Assembly (NCBI RefSeq): GCF_003987495.1
Contig: NZ_NGJU01000002.1
Coordinates: 124,001-188,000 of the forward strand
Reading direction: 5' to 3'
From: Vagococcus salmoninarum
GTDB taxonomy: Bacteria > Bacillota > Bacilli > Lactobacillales > Vagococcaceae
Length of the DNA: 64,000 nucleotides
Shown here: positions 31,563-39,286 of the stretch, piece after piece
Layout: each line of letters begins with the position of its first letter
How positions within the stretch are numbered: position 1 is the stretch's first letter
Notes under the pieces: model-generated
Told to the model about the DNA's origin: nothing
What the model saw: the letters and a program-made list of their open reading frames with translations, nothing else
The model's database searches: none
Translations under genes and position numbers: made by a program

Positions 31563-31776
31563 AAGCACCACCTCCTTTCTGAAAACCGCCATCCTCACAA
31601 CTCTTCTACCTTTTTAACATATCATAATTCAAGGGATGCTCCTAGCATTTACTATTATTTCAGCCTAGTTATCTACCCATAAAAACTCCTCTAAATTCCT
31701 CTATTATTTCCTTAACCAGCCTTCTTTAAACTCACTAAGCTTCTTCAAAAACAATTCCCAAAGTAGGCTTTTATTA

Positions 31777-31833
31777 TTGACATAGTGACAGGCCGTCACT
31801 TATACTATGTAAGAACAGTGACACTATGTCACT
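31777..31833 (+). promoter_or_regulatory. Promoter with twin palindromic operators of the TetR gene
   Basis: TTGACA (31777-31782), 18 nt, TATACT (31801-31806). Two identical palindromes AGTGAC-N5-GTCACT lie at 31784-31800 (filling the spacer) and 31817-31833 (after the -10). Their centres are 33 bp apart, about three helical turns. This is a textbook autoregulatory site for the TetR protein encoded next. The stretch 31582-31776 before it shows no gene; it should contain the toxin promoter on the minus strand. Confidence 0.85.
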
Positions 31834-31855
31834 AATTATGTTAGGAGGTGTAAAA

Positions 31856-32479
31856 ATGCCCAAAGAAACCTTTTTTAATTTAAAACCAGATAAGAAAGCA
31901 ATTGTCTTAAATGCCGCACTGAAAGAATTTTCCCAACATAGCGTCCAAGAAGCTTCCGTTGCTAATATTGTTCGAGATAGTGAAATTTCTCGAGGAAGTT
32001 TTTATAAATACTTCGAAGACATCGAAGACCTTTACTACTACTTCTACCACCATATTACTCAACACGCTCACGGTACCGTTATTGAGGCAATCAAAAATGC
32101 TGACGGCGACTTATTTAAAGGCTTAGAAGGCTACTTAAAAGAACTCATTCACGCTTTCTCAGATCCTCTTTATCACGACTATTTCAAAGTTCTGTCTTTA
32201 AACTTGAACTATGTCACTGAACGTCGCATGGGTTATCAGTCACAAGGAAATCCTCATGGGATGGCAACAAAACCTGAAGAGTTTATTGAAGTGATTGACA
32301 CTAACTCATTAAATGCTAAAACAAATGAAGAGCTGTTAACCTTTTTTAAAGTTCTCGTACCAGTCGTTCATGAATGTTTGAATGATTACTTTGCTAAAGA
32401 TTGGTCAGAAGAACAGTTAATGGGCGAATACAGAAATCGTGTCAAATGGTTAAAATTCGGAATCATCCATAATGAATAG
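31856..32479 (+). CDS. TetR/AcrR-family transcriptional regulator
   Basis: 207 aa. N-terminal DNA-binding domain (about 8-55): AIVLNAALKEFSQHSVQEAS, then the helix-turn-helix IVRDSEISRGSFYKYF. The rest is the helical ligand and dimer domain. The ATG at 31856 is used (AGGAGG 7 nt upstream) rather than the open frame start 30 nt earlier. Its promoter holds two matching palindromes, so autorepression is very likely. It is coupled to a DUF2871 membrane protein gene 13 nt downstream, the probable target of regulation. Ligand unknown. Confidence 0.9.
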   Translation: MPKETFFNLKPDKKAIVLNAALKEFSQHSVQEASVANIVRDSEISRGSFYKYFEDIEDLYYYFYHHITQHAHGTVIEAIKNADGDLFKGLEGYLKELIHAFSDPLYHDYFKVLSLNLNYVTERRMGYQSQGNPHGMATKPEEFIEVIDTNSLNAKTNEELLTFFKVLVPVVHECLNDYFAKDWSEEQLMGEYRNRVKWLKFGIIHNE

Positions 32480-32492
32480 GAGAATATATCAA

Positions 32493-32909
32493 ATGAATAA
32501 ATTAGTCAAAACAAGTACATTTTACGCAGTCTTAGGTTTAGCTTTAGGAGTCTTTTACCGAGAGTTCACAAAAATTAATGGCTTTACTGGGAAAACCCAA
32601 TTAGCTGTCACTCATACTCACGCTTTAATGTTAGGAATGTTTATGTTCTTAGTCGTTTTAGTTTTAGAAAAGAATTTCAACTTGTCACAATTTAAACAAT
32701 TTAACCAATTTTATATTGTTTATAACATTGGCTTATTGTTAACAATTGTCATGATGACAATTAAAGGGTCACTGACTGTTTTAGGAAATGAAACAGGTCC
32801 TGCCATTGCTGGAATTTCTGGTTTAGGTCATATTATCATGACTGTCGGTATCGCCTTCTTATTCCATAGCCTTTCAAAAGCGGTTAAGTTACAAGTAGCA
32901 AATAACTAA
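32493..32909 (+). CDS. DUF2871-type membrane protein
   Basis: 138 aa with four transmembrane helices. The conserved pattern includes GVFYREFTKINGF in the first loop, AVTHTHALMLGMFMF in helix 2 and GLGHIIMTVG in helix 4; the histidines could bind metal or heme. Family function is unknown to me. The ATG at 32493 has AGGAG 10 nt before it; the frame is open to 32472 inside the TetR gene. Cotranscribed with the TetR regulator and ending in its own terminator. Confidence 0.8.
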   Translation: MNKLVKTSTFYAVLGLALGVFYREFTKINGFTGKTQLAVTHTHALMLGMFMFLVVLVLEKNFNLSQFKQFNQFYIVYNIGLLLTIVMMTIKGSLTVLGNETGPAIAGISGLGHIIMTVGIAFLFHSLSKAVKLQVANN

Positions 32910-32918
32910 TAAAACTTG

Positions 32919-32949
32919 TAAAAAGACGATTTATTCTCGTCTTTTTTTT
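32919..32949 (+). terminator. Terminator of the TetR-DUF2871 operon
   Basis: Stem AAAAGACGA / TCGTCTTTT with a 7-base loop and long T-run, starting 10 nt after the stop codon. Confidence 0.88.
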
Positions 32950-33069
32950 ATTTCCAATGAAAAAACGTTTTTTTTTGAAAATAAGCCATTTTTTCGGGTC
33001 GTAACCATTGACCTTTTGACCAATAACCTATAGCATTAATAGAGAAGCATTATGAAAGGATAGGATTGT

Positions 33070-33699
33070 ATGAAAATTGGAATTATAGGTGCCACTGGTA
33101 AACAAGGTAATTTAGTCTTATTAGAAGCGTATCGCCGTGGTCATGAAGTAACAGCCTTAATCCGTGATCAAAGTAAGTTAGTTCACGAAGTTCCCTTTAT
33201 CGAGAAAGAGTTGTATGACTTGACCCCTGCTGAATTAGAAGAATTTGACGTGATCGTTAATGCTTTTAATGCTCTTGATATTATGCCTCAACTCCACCAA
33301 ACTTCTTTAAGACATATTACAAAAGTCTTAAAAGATTTGGACACTCGATTGTACGTTGTTGGCGGTGCTGGTAGTTTATACATCGATGACAGTAAAACAA
33401 CACAATTATTTGAAACAGATGATTTTCCAGCTGCATTCTTACCAACTGCCACTAATATGGCAAAAGCCTTAGAAGAACTGCGCAATAGCAAAGGAACGAA
33501 CTGGACTTATGTCAGTCCCGCAGCAAACTTTGATTTTGAAGGCGATAAAACTGGTCAGTATCAAATTGCTGGCGAAGTCTTAACTTTAAACGCTCAAGGT
33601 GAAAGTAGCATTAGCTATCTCGATTACGCTTCTGGCTTAATTGAAATTATTGAGAGTGGCAAATTTAACAAAGAACGAGTCTCACTTGTTTCTAAATAA
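33070..33699 (+). CDS. NAD(P)-binding oxidoreductase, NmrA/atypical SDR type
   Basis: 209 aa Rossmann protein. Dinucleotide motif GIIGATGKQG at residues 4-13, arginine at the end of strand 2 (LIRDQ) suggesting NADP preference, and a central LYVVGGAGSLY. No YxxxK catalytic pair is evident, as expected in atypical SDRs such as YwnB-like proteins. GAAAGGATAGG precedes the ATG. Single gene with its own terminator. Substrate unknown. Confidence 0.87.
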   Translation: MKIGIIGATGKQGNLVLLEAYRRGHEVTALIRDQSKLVHEVPFIEKELYDLTPAELEEFDVIVNAFNALDIMPQLHQTSLRHITKVLKDLDTRLYVVGGAGSLYIDDSKTTQLFETDDFPAAFLPTATNMAKALEELRNSKGTNWTYVSPAANFDFEGDKTGQYQIAGEVLTLNAQGESSISYLDYASGLIEIIESGKFNKERVSLVSK

Positions 33700-33708
33700 C
33701 GTTCTCTG

Positions 33709-33740
33709 AAAACTCGACTCATGCAGTCGAGTTTTTTTTC
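33709..33740 (+). terminator. Terminator of the NmrA-like gene
   Basis: Perfect stem ACTCGACT / AGTCGAGT with 5-base loop and eight T. Confidence 0.9.
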
Positions 33741-33836
33741 TTACAAAAATGTTAGCCTTTTGTTAGGGCTTTCCATGGTCCCCTCTTAGTATTTATTAGA
33801 TAATCATGTTAGCAACTACTAAGGAGGTTTAATCAA

Positions 33837-34187
33837 ATGAAACACATTTTAAGTTTTTTGACAGTCTTAATTTTAATTGTAGGAACAGCTAGTTATTTTT
33901 ATTTTTATTCCGGTCAAGATTATTACACAAAAATCACTTCTACCGGGGAATCATTCGTAACTAAAGTAGACGGCACTGAAAAAGAAATCACTGACGTCAG
34001 TTACCACCAACTAGCTTTTGATAAAAATGGCAAAGAAAAAGCCGTTGACTTCAACAGTACCCTTGGACGAGATCTACGGATTGGTGCCTATTTAAAATTA
34101 ACTGTTAACCGTAATAAAGGCGTTCTCAGTTGGGAAGAAGTCACTTATGAGGATCTCCCTGCCTCAGTAAAGAGTCAGTTAAACTAA
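33837..34187 (+). CDS. YxeA-family (DUF1093) secreted protein
   Basis: 116 aa. An N-terminal hydrophobic helix (about 4-24, no lipobox cysteine) acts as signal or anchor. The remaining domain has the YxeA pattern YYTKITSTG, YHQLAFDKNGKEKAVDFNS and LRIGAYLKLTVN, an OB-like beta barrel. AAGGAGG lies 9 nt before the ATG. YxeA proteins are extracytoplasmic and of unknown function, sometimes found near BceAB-type transporters; the convergent BceAB-like pair lies just downstream on the other strand. Confidence 0.85.
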   Translation: MKHILSFLTVLILIVGTASYFYFYSGQDYYTKITSTGESFVTKVDGTEKEITDVSYHQLAFDKNGKEKAVDFNSTLGRDLRIGAYLKLTVNRNKGVLSWEEVTYEDLPASVKSQLN

Positions 34188-34203
34188 AGCTAACCAAAGG
34201 TAT

Positions 34204-34250
34204 GAGGTCGCTTTTCTCGATAATCTATCGAAGAAAAGCGGCTTCTTTTT
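34204..34250 (+). terminator. Terminator of the YxeA gene
   Basis: Long stem GAGGTCGCTTTTCT / AAGAAAAGCGGCTTC with interior mismatches and T-run on the plus strand. Confidence 0.8.
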
Positions 34251-34261
34251 AAGTTAATAAC

Positions 34262-34313
34262 AAAAAAGACTTCCGCCCTTTCATTATCCATGAATTCAGC
34301 GAAAGTCTTTTTA
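34262..34313 (-). terminator. Terminator of the BceAB-like operon
   Basis: AAAAAGACTTTCG / CGGAAGTCTTTTTT stem with a loop of about 25 nt, readable on the minus strand with a T-run and nearly symmetrical on the plus strand. The permease stop follows 37 nt away. Confidence 0.65.
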
Positions 34314-34349
34314 TTGTAAAACAGCCTGAGGCAATAAGTAAACTACGTT

Positions 34350-36158
34350 CTAGCTTTTATTATTTAACACAATTCCTTTGTACAACCTAACTGTTACTAA
34401 ATAGTAGAGCATGTAGATACAGCCGTATAAAACGAAAGGCAAGGCAATATACGCATAGGGGTCAGGAATAAATATCGTAAACATTTTCAACCCAATTAAC
34501 ACATGGATGACACCTAGAAAGGCTGGTGCTAAGAAAACAGCTAAGATTTCTTTGCGAATAGAATTAACTAAAAGTTGATGTCTGACACCAATTTTATGTA
34601 ACATCTCATAACGTTTAATATCTTGATACGCACCTGTTAAAATTTTAAACATTAAACAGCTAGCTAACATCGCTAAAAAGGCTAAGCCTAAGAAGAATCC
34701 CATAAACATAAAACCACTAGCCATACTTTGAATTTGTTGGTACATTTGATATTTTCCACCTAGGCCATTGTTACTAGTGCCACGAGCCATCTCAAGGCCA
34801 TCGATCGTTTTAAAGATCTCTGCGTCTTTTTTGTAATCGGTTACTTTAATGACTGAGGCAGTTGTTTCAGCCCCTTGTAATCCTTCAAATTCATTCCTTG
34901 GCACCAGTTGAAACTTGCCACTGTTATCTTCGTACCAGTTACTAATTTGGCTAAATCCGGTAGCGATTTGATAATCATTTTCCATGGAATAAGTGATGTG
35001 GGGTTCTAGCCCTTTAAGCTCTTTAAATTCTCCATCAAACTCACCAGGATTCTGAACTAGTAGGGGGTTTTCAGCAATTTCTTCACTAATAAAATAGGTC
35101 ACTTCTGCGTCTTGTTTCACATGATATGTGACTTCCTTAGTAGCCTTCAGTTTAGTAACTTCTTGACTCATTTCTGAAGTCGGATCATAAATAACTAAAT
35201 CATAAGGATTGGTTTTTAGTAAGTCCGCCGCAAAATGATTAAAGGCTTGACCGACTGTGACCGCCCCTAATGACAAAGCTAAGAGCATCGTTACTAACCC
35301 TAAAACTCTAGCTAAGGCACTAGCCTTGAAACTAAGTTGGGACAAAGTGAATATTCTAATACTTTTGTGGCTGACTCCTTCCCAGTTTTTTAAGCGCTTG
35401 ACGATAATTGGGACAACTGTTCCAAAAAACAGAAACGTTCCAGGAGTAATCGTTAATATTGCGACTAAAATACCAAATAGTTGGAAGGTCATAATATTAA
35501 TCATCATGTAGTAACCAACACTTAATAAGATTAATGATAAAACTACGCCTAGAATTGTCACGACTAATTTACGTTGACTCTTCTCAGATTGACTTTCACT
35601 ATACAATAAATCAAGGGTTCTTGTTTTTTTGAACTGACGAACGTTGACTAACGTCGTAATAAAAAATAAGAGACTGAAAAAAGCTAAGGTAATTAATAGC
35701 GCTTTTGGAACGAAGCTTTCATAAGTATTAGACGGTAAATCAATTAATTGGCTTAAGACCGTTCCCATGACTTTAGCCAAGACAGTTCCCACGACTAAAC
35801 CTAAAACCGTTGAAAGACTGCCAATAAACAAGGTTTCGATACTAATCATCTTGCCAATTTTTTGTTTCTTAGCCCCCAGCATCATATACATGCCATACTC
35901 TTTTTTTCTCATCGAAAGTAAAAAGCTATTAGCGTAAAAAATATAAACAACCGTAATAATCGCCAATAAGAAGGCCCCAAACTGAAAGACAATCGCAACC
36001 ATTGAGACTGTTGGAATATTTTCTTCTAAAAAACTAGTGTTAAGTGATAAGGTTTGAAACATATAAAAAATTGAAATAGCGATGATCAGGCCCATCATTA
36101 AGACTAAGTAATCTTGCCATCTTTTTTTGATACTTGTTAAAGAAAGTTTGAGCATCAT
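34350..36158 (-). CDS. BceB-type ABC transporter permease (FtsX fold)
   Basis: 602 aa with ten transmembrane helices: one near residue 20-40, three around 50-170, two at 195-260, then a large extracellular domain (about 300-500) and a final trio at 485-595. This is the BceB/VraG topology of peptide-antibiotic detoxification modules, where the extracellular loop senses the peptide. The ATG ATG at 36158 has AGGTG 8 nt before it; the frame is open to 36188 inside the ATPase gene. It lies 4 nt after the ATPase. No BceRS-type two-component system is adjacent. Confidence 0.88.
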   Translation of the reverse strand: MMLKLSLTSIKKRWQDYLVLMMGLIIAISIFYMFQTLSLNTSFLEENIPTVSMVAIVFQFGAFLLAIITVVYIFYANSFLLSMRKKEYGMYMMLGAKKQKIGKMISIETLFIGSLSTVLGLVVGTVLAKVMGTVLSQLIDLPSNTYESFVPKALLITLAFFSLLFFITTLVNVRQFKKTRTLDLLYSESQSEKSQRKLVVTILGVVLSLILLSVGYYMMINIMTFQLFGILVAILTITPGTFLFFGTVVPIIVKRLKNWEGVSHKSIRIFTLSQLSFKASALARVLGLVTMLLALSLGAVTVGQAFNHFAADLLKTNPYDLVIYDPTSEMSQEVTKLKATKEVTYHVKQDAEVTYFISEEIAENPLLVQNPGEFDGEFKELKGLEPHITYSMENDYQIATGFSQISNWYEDNSGKFQLVPRNEFEGLQGAETTASVIKVTDYKKDAEIFKTIDGLEMARGTSNNGLGGKYQMYQQIQSMASGFMFMGFFLGLAFLAMLASCLMFKILTGAYQDIKRYEMLHKIGVRHQLLVNSIRKEILAVFLAPAFLGVIHVLIGLKMFTIFIPDPYAYIALPFVLYGCIYMLYYLVTVRLYKGIVLNNKS

Positions 36159-36162
36159 TTGC

Positions 36163-36936
36163 TTACACCTGACTTTCTTCAGGATCAATTTCTAAACCAG
36201 CTAAGACTGCTAAAATTTCTTGATAAAAAGCTTGCTGAGTGCCTCGGCGATGAAGTTCACGGTAAATCAAGCCATCTTGAATGAATAAGATTCGCTTACA
36301 ATAGCTAGCACTTACTGCATCATGAGTCACTAATAAGATTGTCGTTAAATAGTCTTCATTTAACCCTTTTAAGGCTTCTAATAAATTTTTAGCATTCTTA
36401 GAATCTAAGGCACCTGTTGGTTCATCACCAAGTAACAAATCAGGATTATGAACTAAAGCCCGAGCCGCTGCCACCCGTTGTTTTTGACCACCAGAAACTT
36501 CTGTGGGATAACTAGTTAAAATTCGCTCAATATCTAATATATTAGCAATATTTTTTATTTTGTTTTTAGTTTCTTTCACTGATTCGCCTTTCAACGATAA
36601 AGGTAGACCAATATTTTGCGACATCGTTAGATTTTCAAGTAAGTTGAAGTCTTGAAAAATAAAACCAATTTTTTGCGCTCTAAAATCAGACAATTGATTA
36701 TCAGTTAAACCATTAAGACTGGCTCCTGAAATTTCAATTTCACCACTTGTTGGTGAATCTAGAGCTGATAAAATATTTAGTAACGTTGTTTTCCCTGAAC
36801 CAGAAGGTCCCATAATGCCAACAAATTCACCTGCTAAAACATCAAAGGAAATATCCGTTAATGCTTCGTGTTGTTTTTCACCTTTTTTGCCATACACTTT
36901 TTTAATATGACGTGCTTCAATAATTTTTTTATTCAT
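36163..36936 (-). CDS. BceA-type ABC transporter ATP-binding protein
   Basis: 257 aa of the MacB/LolD-like class. Walker A GPSGSGKTT at about residue 43, Q-loop FIFQDFNLL, signature VSGGQKQRVAAARAL, Walker B LLLGDEPTGALD and switch histidine LLVTHDAV. GTGGAGG precedes the ATG. Forms an operon with the BceB-like permease. These modules free lipid II-cycle intermediates from bacitracin-like or lantibiotic peptides. Which peptide is handled cannot be told from sequence. Confidence 0.92.
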   Translation of the reverse strand: MNKKIIEARHIKKVYGKKGEKQHEALTDISFDVLAGEFVGIMGPSGSGKTTLLNILSALDSPTSGEIEISGASLNGLTDNQLSDFRAQKIGFIFQDFNLLENLTMSQNIGLPLSLKGESVKETKNKIKNIANILDIERILTSYPTEVSGGQKQRVAAARALVHNPDLLLGDEPTGALDSKNAKNLLEALKGLNEDYLTTILLVTHDAVSASYCKRILFIQDGLIYRELHRRGTQQAFYQEILAVLAGLEIDPEESQV

Positions 36937-37064
36937 AATAAGCCTCCACTAATAGTTAATAAGTTAATTTCCTTAACTTGATACTCTTAGTTTACCTTGA
37001 GACTGAAGGTGTTGCCTTCGATAGTTCTTACAATTTCACCCTTGACCTAACAGTTTTGTCACAT

Positions 37065-37094
37065 CAAAAAACAGCAACTACGGGCCGCTGTTTT
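37065..37094 (-). terminator. Terminator of the NagB-like gene
   Basis: Stem AAAACAGC / GCTGTTTT around a 10-nt loop with T-run on the minus strand, just past the stop codon. The remaining gap up to the ABC gene (36937-37064) holds only an unremarkable promoter region. Confidence 0.8.
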
Positions 37095-37099
37095 AAAGT

Positions 37100-37810
37100 T
37101 TAGACTAAGTTTTTACCGGCTGCTACGTCACAAAGTACGGTAACATCAGGATGGAACTGTAAAATCGAAGCCGGAATCTCTGGGGTTAAGGGGCCGTTAA
37201 AAGCTTTAGCTAATATTTCAGCTTTGTCTGCACCACTAGCAATCACAATAATTTTTTTCGTTTGCATTAAAGTCTTCATACCTATTGAAACGTAACAGTC
37301 AATTGGCCCATTAAAATCTGGTGACCCTTGAATCATTCCTTGCATGTCTTCAGGAATCATCACTCGGTAACCTGTTTTTTCAAAAGGCGTCCCTGGCATA
37401 TTAGCAGCAATGTGCCCATCGGCTCCAATGCCCATAATCGCAAAATCCAAGCCACCTGCCTCTATTAGTAATTGATCGATTACTGGGTAAGTCTCTTCAT
37501 TTAAATAAGTGATTTGGTGATCTTGAATCTGATTAGCCGCAAAAAAGCTTTGATTGATATACTCAAACCGTTTGTAATCAGTTGGTTCAGTACTTAAGTA
37601 CAAGTTATCTTGTTGAAAAAAATGGACACTTTCAGATACTTGACTATCACTTGCTAACAAGCGCTCATTAATTAGCTCATAGGCCCGGTTAGGTGTTGAG
37701 CCGGCGGTCATCGATACATTCAACCTTTCGGAACTAACTAAGTAAGGTAAAATTAAGTTAGCTAAGGTTTGACTCATACTTTCAAGATCTTTTTTTATTA
37801 GTGTTTTCAT
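37100..37810 (-). CDS. Glucosamine-6-phosphate isomerase/6-phosphogluconolactonase family protein
   Basis: 236 aa. Conserved segments are VSMTAGSTPNRAYELI (phosphate loop), FFQQDNLYL, and the active site FAIMGIGADGHIAANMPGTPF. The family covers NagB deaminases and 6-phosphogluconolactonases; this protein differs from canonical NagB (different N-terminus and catalytic loop), so the exact sugar phosphate is open. The ATG at 37810 is chosen for AGGAGG 7 nt upstream; the open frame reaches 37882. It stands alone, away from amino-sugar genes. Confidence 0.82.
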   Translation of the reverse strand: MKTLIKKDLESMSQTLANLILPYLVSSERLNVSMTAGSTPNRAYELINERLLASDSQVSESVHFFQQDNLYLSTEPTDYKRFEYINQSFFAANQIQDHQITYLNEETYPVIDQLLIEAGGLDFAIMGIGADGHIAANMPGTPFEKTGYRVMIPEDMQGMIQGSPDFNGPIDCYVSIGMKTLMQTKKIIVIASGADKAEILAKAFNGPLTPEIPASILQFHPDVTVLCDVAAGKNLV

Positions 37811-37917
37811 TGTTTTTCCTCCTGTTTTTAACATCTCTTTAATGAACTTCCACCTTGATAGTAGCATATAATTTATCAACAAAACTCCCTCTTCTGTCTT
37901 AAAAAAATCATTTATAC

Positions 37918-37954
37918 TAAAAAAAACAAAAGAGGCCTAAGCCAACTTTTGTTT
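37918..37954 (-). terminator. Terminator of the SMR efflux operon
   Basis: Stem ACAAAAG / CTTTTGT with a 13-nt loop and eight T on the minus strand, overlapping the final stop codon. Confidence 0.75.
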
Positions 37955-38264
37955 ATCCTATTATTTTTAAGGCAATGGTCGAAGCTAAGATTAACGCAAT
38001 ACATAATAAGCGCCGACGATCCGTTGATTCTTGATACATCACAATCCCTAACAAGGCTGTTCCAACTGTCCCAATTCCGGTCCAAATGCCGTAGCCTGTT
38101 CCCATAGGAATTGTCTGTAAGGCGTATGACAGCATACCTAAACTACTGCCCATAGTGAAGAAAGATAATAAAATTGCTCGCTTATTGCCTTCAGCAATCC
38201 GTTTGATATTCCAAATTCCCAGGACTTCCATTAAACCTGCCCCAACTAACGCTAACCAATCCAT
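37953..38264 (-). CDS. SMR-family efflux subunit, YkkD-like
   Basis: 103 aa with four transmembrane helices. The essential membrane glutamate sits in helix 1 (VGAGLMEVLGIW), with the SMR signature TIPMGTGYGIWTGIGTVGTALLGI in two consecutive parts. It resembles YkkD of Bacillus. The ATG at 38264 has AAAGGAG 10 nt before it and starts one base after the partner's stop codon; the frame is open to 38297. It pairs with the next-listed subunit as an obligate heteromeric pump. Confidence 0.87.
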   Translation of the reverse strand: MDWLALVGAGLMEVLGIWNIKRIAEGNKRAILLSFFTMGSSLGMLSYALQTIPMGTGYGIWTGIGTVGTALLGIVMYQESTDRRRLLCIALILASTIALKIIG

Positions 38265-38265
38265 T

Positions 38266-38601
38266 TTAATTAAGCTCCTTTGTCTGATCAGTTTCAATCA
38301 ATTTTAAGCCTAATATTCCGAGAATTAACGTCCCCATAAACAAGAGCTTCAAAGGGCTGATACTTTCCTGAAAAAAGACTGCCCCCACAATAATACTACC
38401 GACAGAACCGATACCGGCAAAAACCGCGTAGACTGTTCCGATTGGTAAATGTTTGGCTGATAATGTTAATAACGTAAAACTAATAACCACTCCAGCCCCA
38501 GTTATTAGCCATTCTAAGGCTGTGTTGGCGTGGGCTAGGCCACTTACCCAAACTAATTCAAATAATGCTGCTGCTAAGACTTTTAGCCACTCCTTGGTCA
38601 T
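38266..38601 (-). CDS. SMR-family efflux subunit, YkkC-like
   Basis: 111 aa, four transmembrane helices. Membrane glutamate in ALFELVWVSGLAHA and SMR signature LPIGTVYAVFAGIGSVGS. It resembles YkkC of Bacillus. Paired SMR subunits make antiparallel drug/proton antiporters exporting quaternary ammonium compounds or guanidinium-type cations. No guanidine riboswitch is seen upstream; instead a TetR gene lies 16 nt before it in the same operon, pointing to drug-induced control. Confidence 0.88.
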   Translation of the reverse strand: MTKEWLKVLAAALFELVWVSGLAHANTALEWLITGAGVVISFTLLTLSAKHLPIGTVYAVFAGIGSVGSIIVGAVFFQESISPLKLLFMGTLILGILGLKLIETDQTKELN

Positions 38602-38617
38602 TTGACACCTCTACTAG

Positions 38618-39163
38618 TTAATTTTTTTCTTCGGTCCAACTTACTAACTGCTCAAATACTTTGCTTTCTAACTCTGCTTCTAATGGTTGACCATCAAAGA
38701 GTTGATTATAATACATGCCGTCAACTACCAAGCGGATAATCGTTCCTAAAACAGGATCATAGCCGTCCGTTGTTAACCGTCTTTGGATCACTTCAAAACT
38801 ATCAAAAAAACTGCGCTCAACTGACTGACTAGCCATTGTGCCAGCGATTAAGGCATTGGTTATATCAGAACTAGAGTTTAAGTCTTCCCGAGCGACTTTG
38901 AGCAAAGCTCGTGACCACTCTCCTGGCAAGGACTCTGGCTTATCACCTAATTGATCAATCCGCTCAATGTACTCTTGATCTAACATTTTGGCTAAATCGA
39001 CTAATAATTGATCTTTATTGGCAAAGTAATACGTCACTCCGCCTTTACTGTAACCAGCGACTTTGGCAACTTCATCGATTGTAAAATCAGCTAAGCCTTT
39101 TTCATTCAGTAACTGATTTGCGGCTTGTAAAATTTTTCGGCGTTTTTGCTTTTCTTTCGTCAT
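38618..39163 (-). CDS. TetR-family repressor of the SMR efflux operon
   Basis: 181 aa. N-terminal region KRRKILQAANQLLNEKGLAD with helix-turn-helix EVAKVAGYSKGGVTYYF. The C-terminal domain is helical. ATG at 39163 with AAGGA 7 nt upstream; a GTG one codon earlier is possible. First gene of a three-gene operon with both SMR subunits. Its promoter is followed directly by an imperfect palindrome, so autoregulation is probable. Confidence 0.9.
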   Translation of the reverse strand: MTKEKQKRRKILQAANQLLNEKGLADFTIDEVAKVAGYSKGGVTYYFANKDQLLVDLAKMLDQEYIERIDQLGDKPESLPGEWSRALLKVAREDLNSSSDITNALIAGTMASQSVERSFFDSFEVIQRRLTTDGYDPVLGTIIRLVVDGMYYNQLFDGQPLEAELESKVFEQLVSWTEEKN

Positions 39164-39183
39164 CACTTCTTCCTTTCTATTTA

Positions 39184-39234
39184 AAAAAACGAACAGTCGG
39201 TTTTTATTTTAGCTTACTTACAGAAACTAGTCAA
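39184..39234 (-). promoter_or_regulatory. Promoter and probable operator of the TetR-SMR operon
   Basis: On the minus strand TTGACT (39229-39234), exactly 17 nt, TAAAAT (39206-39211). Immediately after it comes AAACCGACTGTTCGTTT, an imperfect dyad (AACCGA / TCGTTT) in the place where a TetR repressor would block transcription. Confidence 0.7.
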
Positions 39235-39248
39235 GCTTGCTAACTTAG

Positions 39249-39279
39249 AAAAAGACTGAGGACAGCCTGTCCCCAGTCT
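39249..39279 (-). terminator. Terminator of the maltodextrin operon (after pgmB)
   Basis: 12-bp stem GACTGGGGACAG / CTGTCCTCAGTC with a 2-nt loop and T-run on the minus strand. Confidence 0.88.
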
Positions 39280-39286
39280 AATTCAT

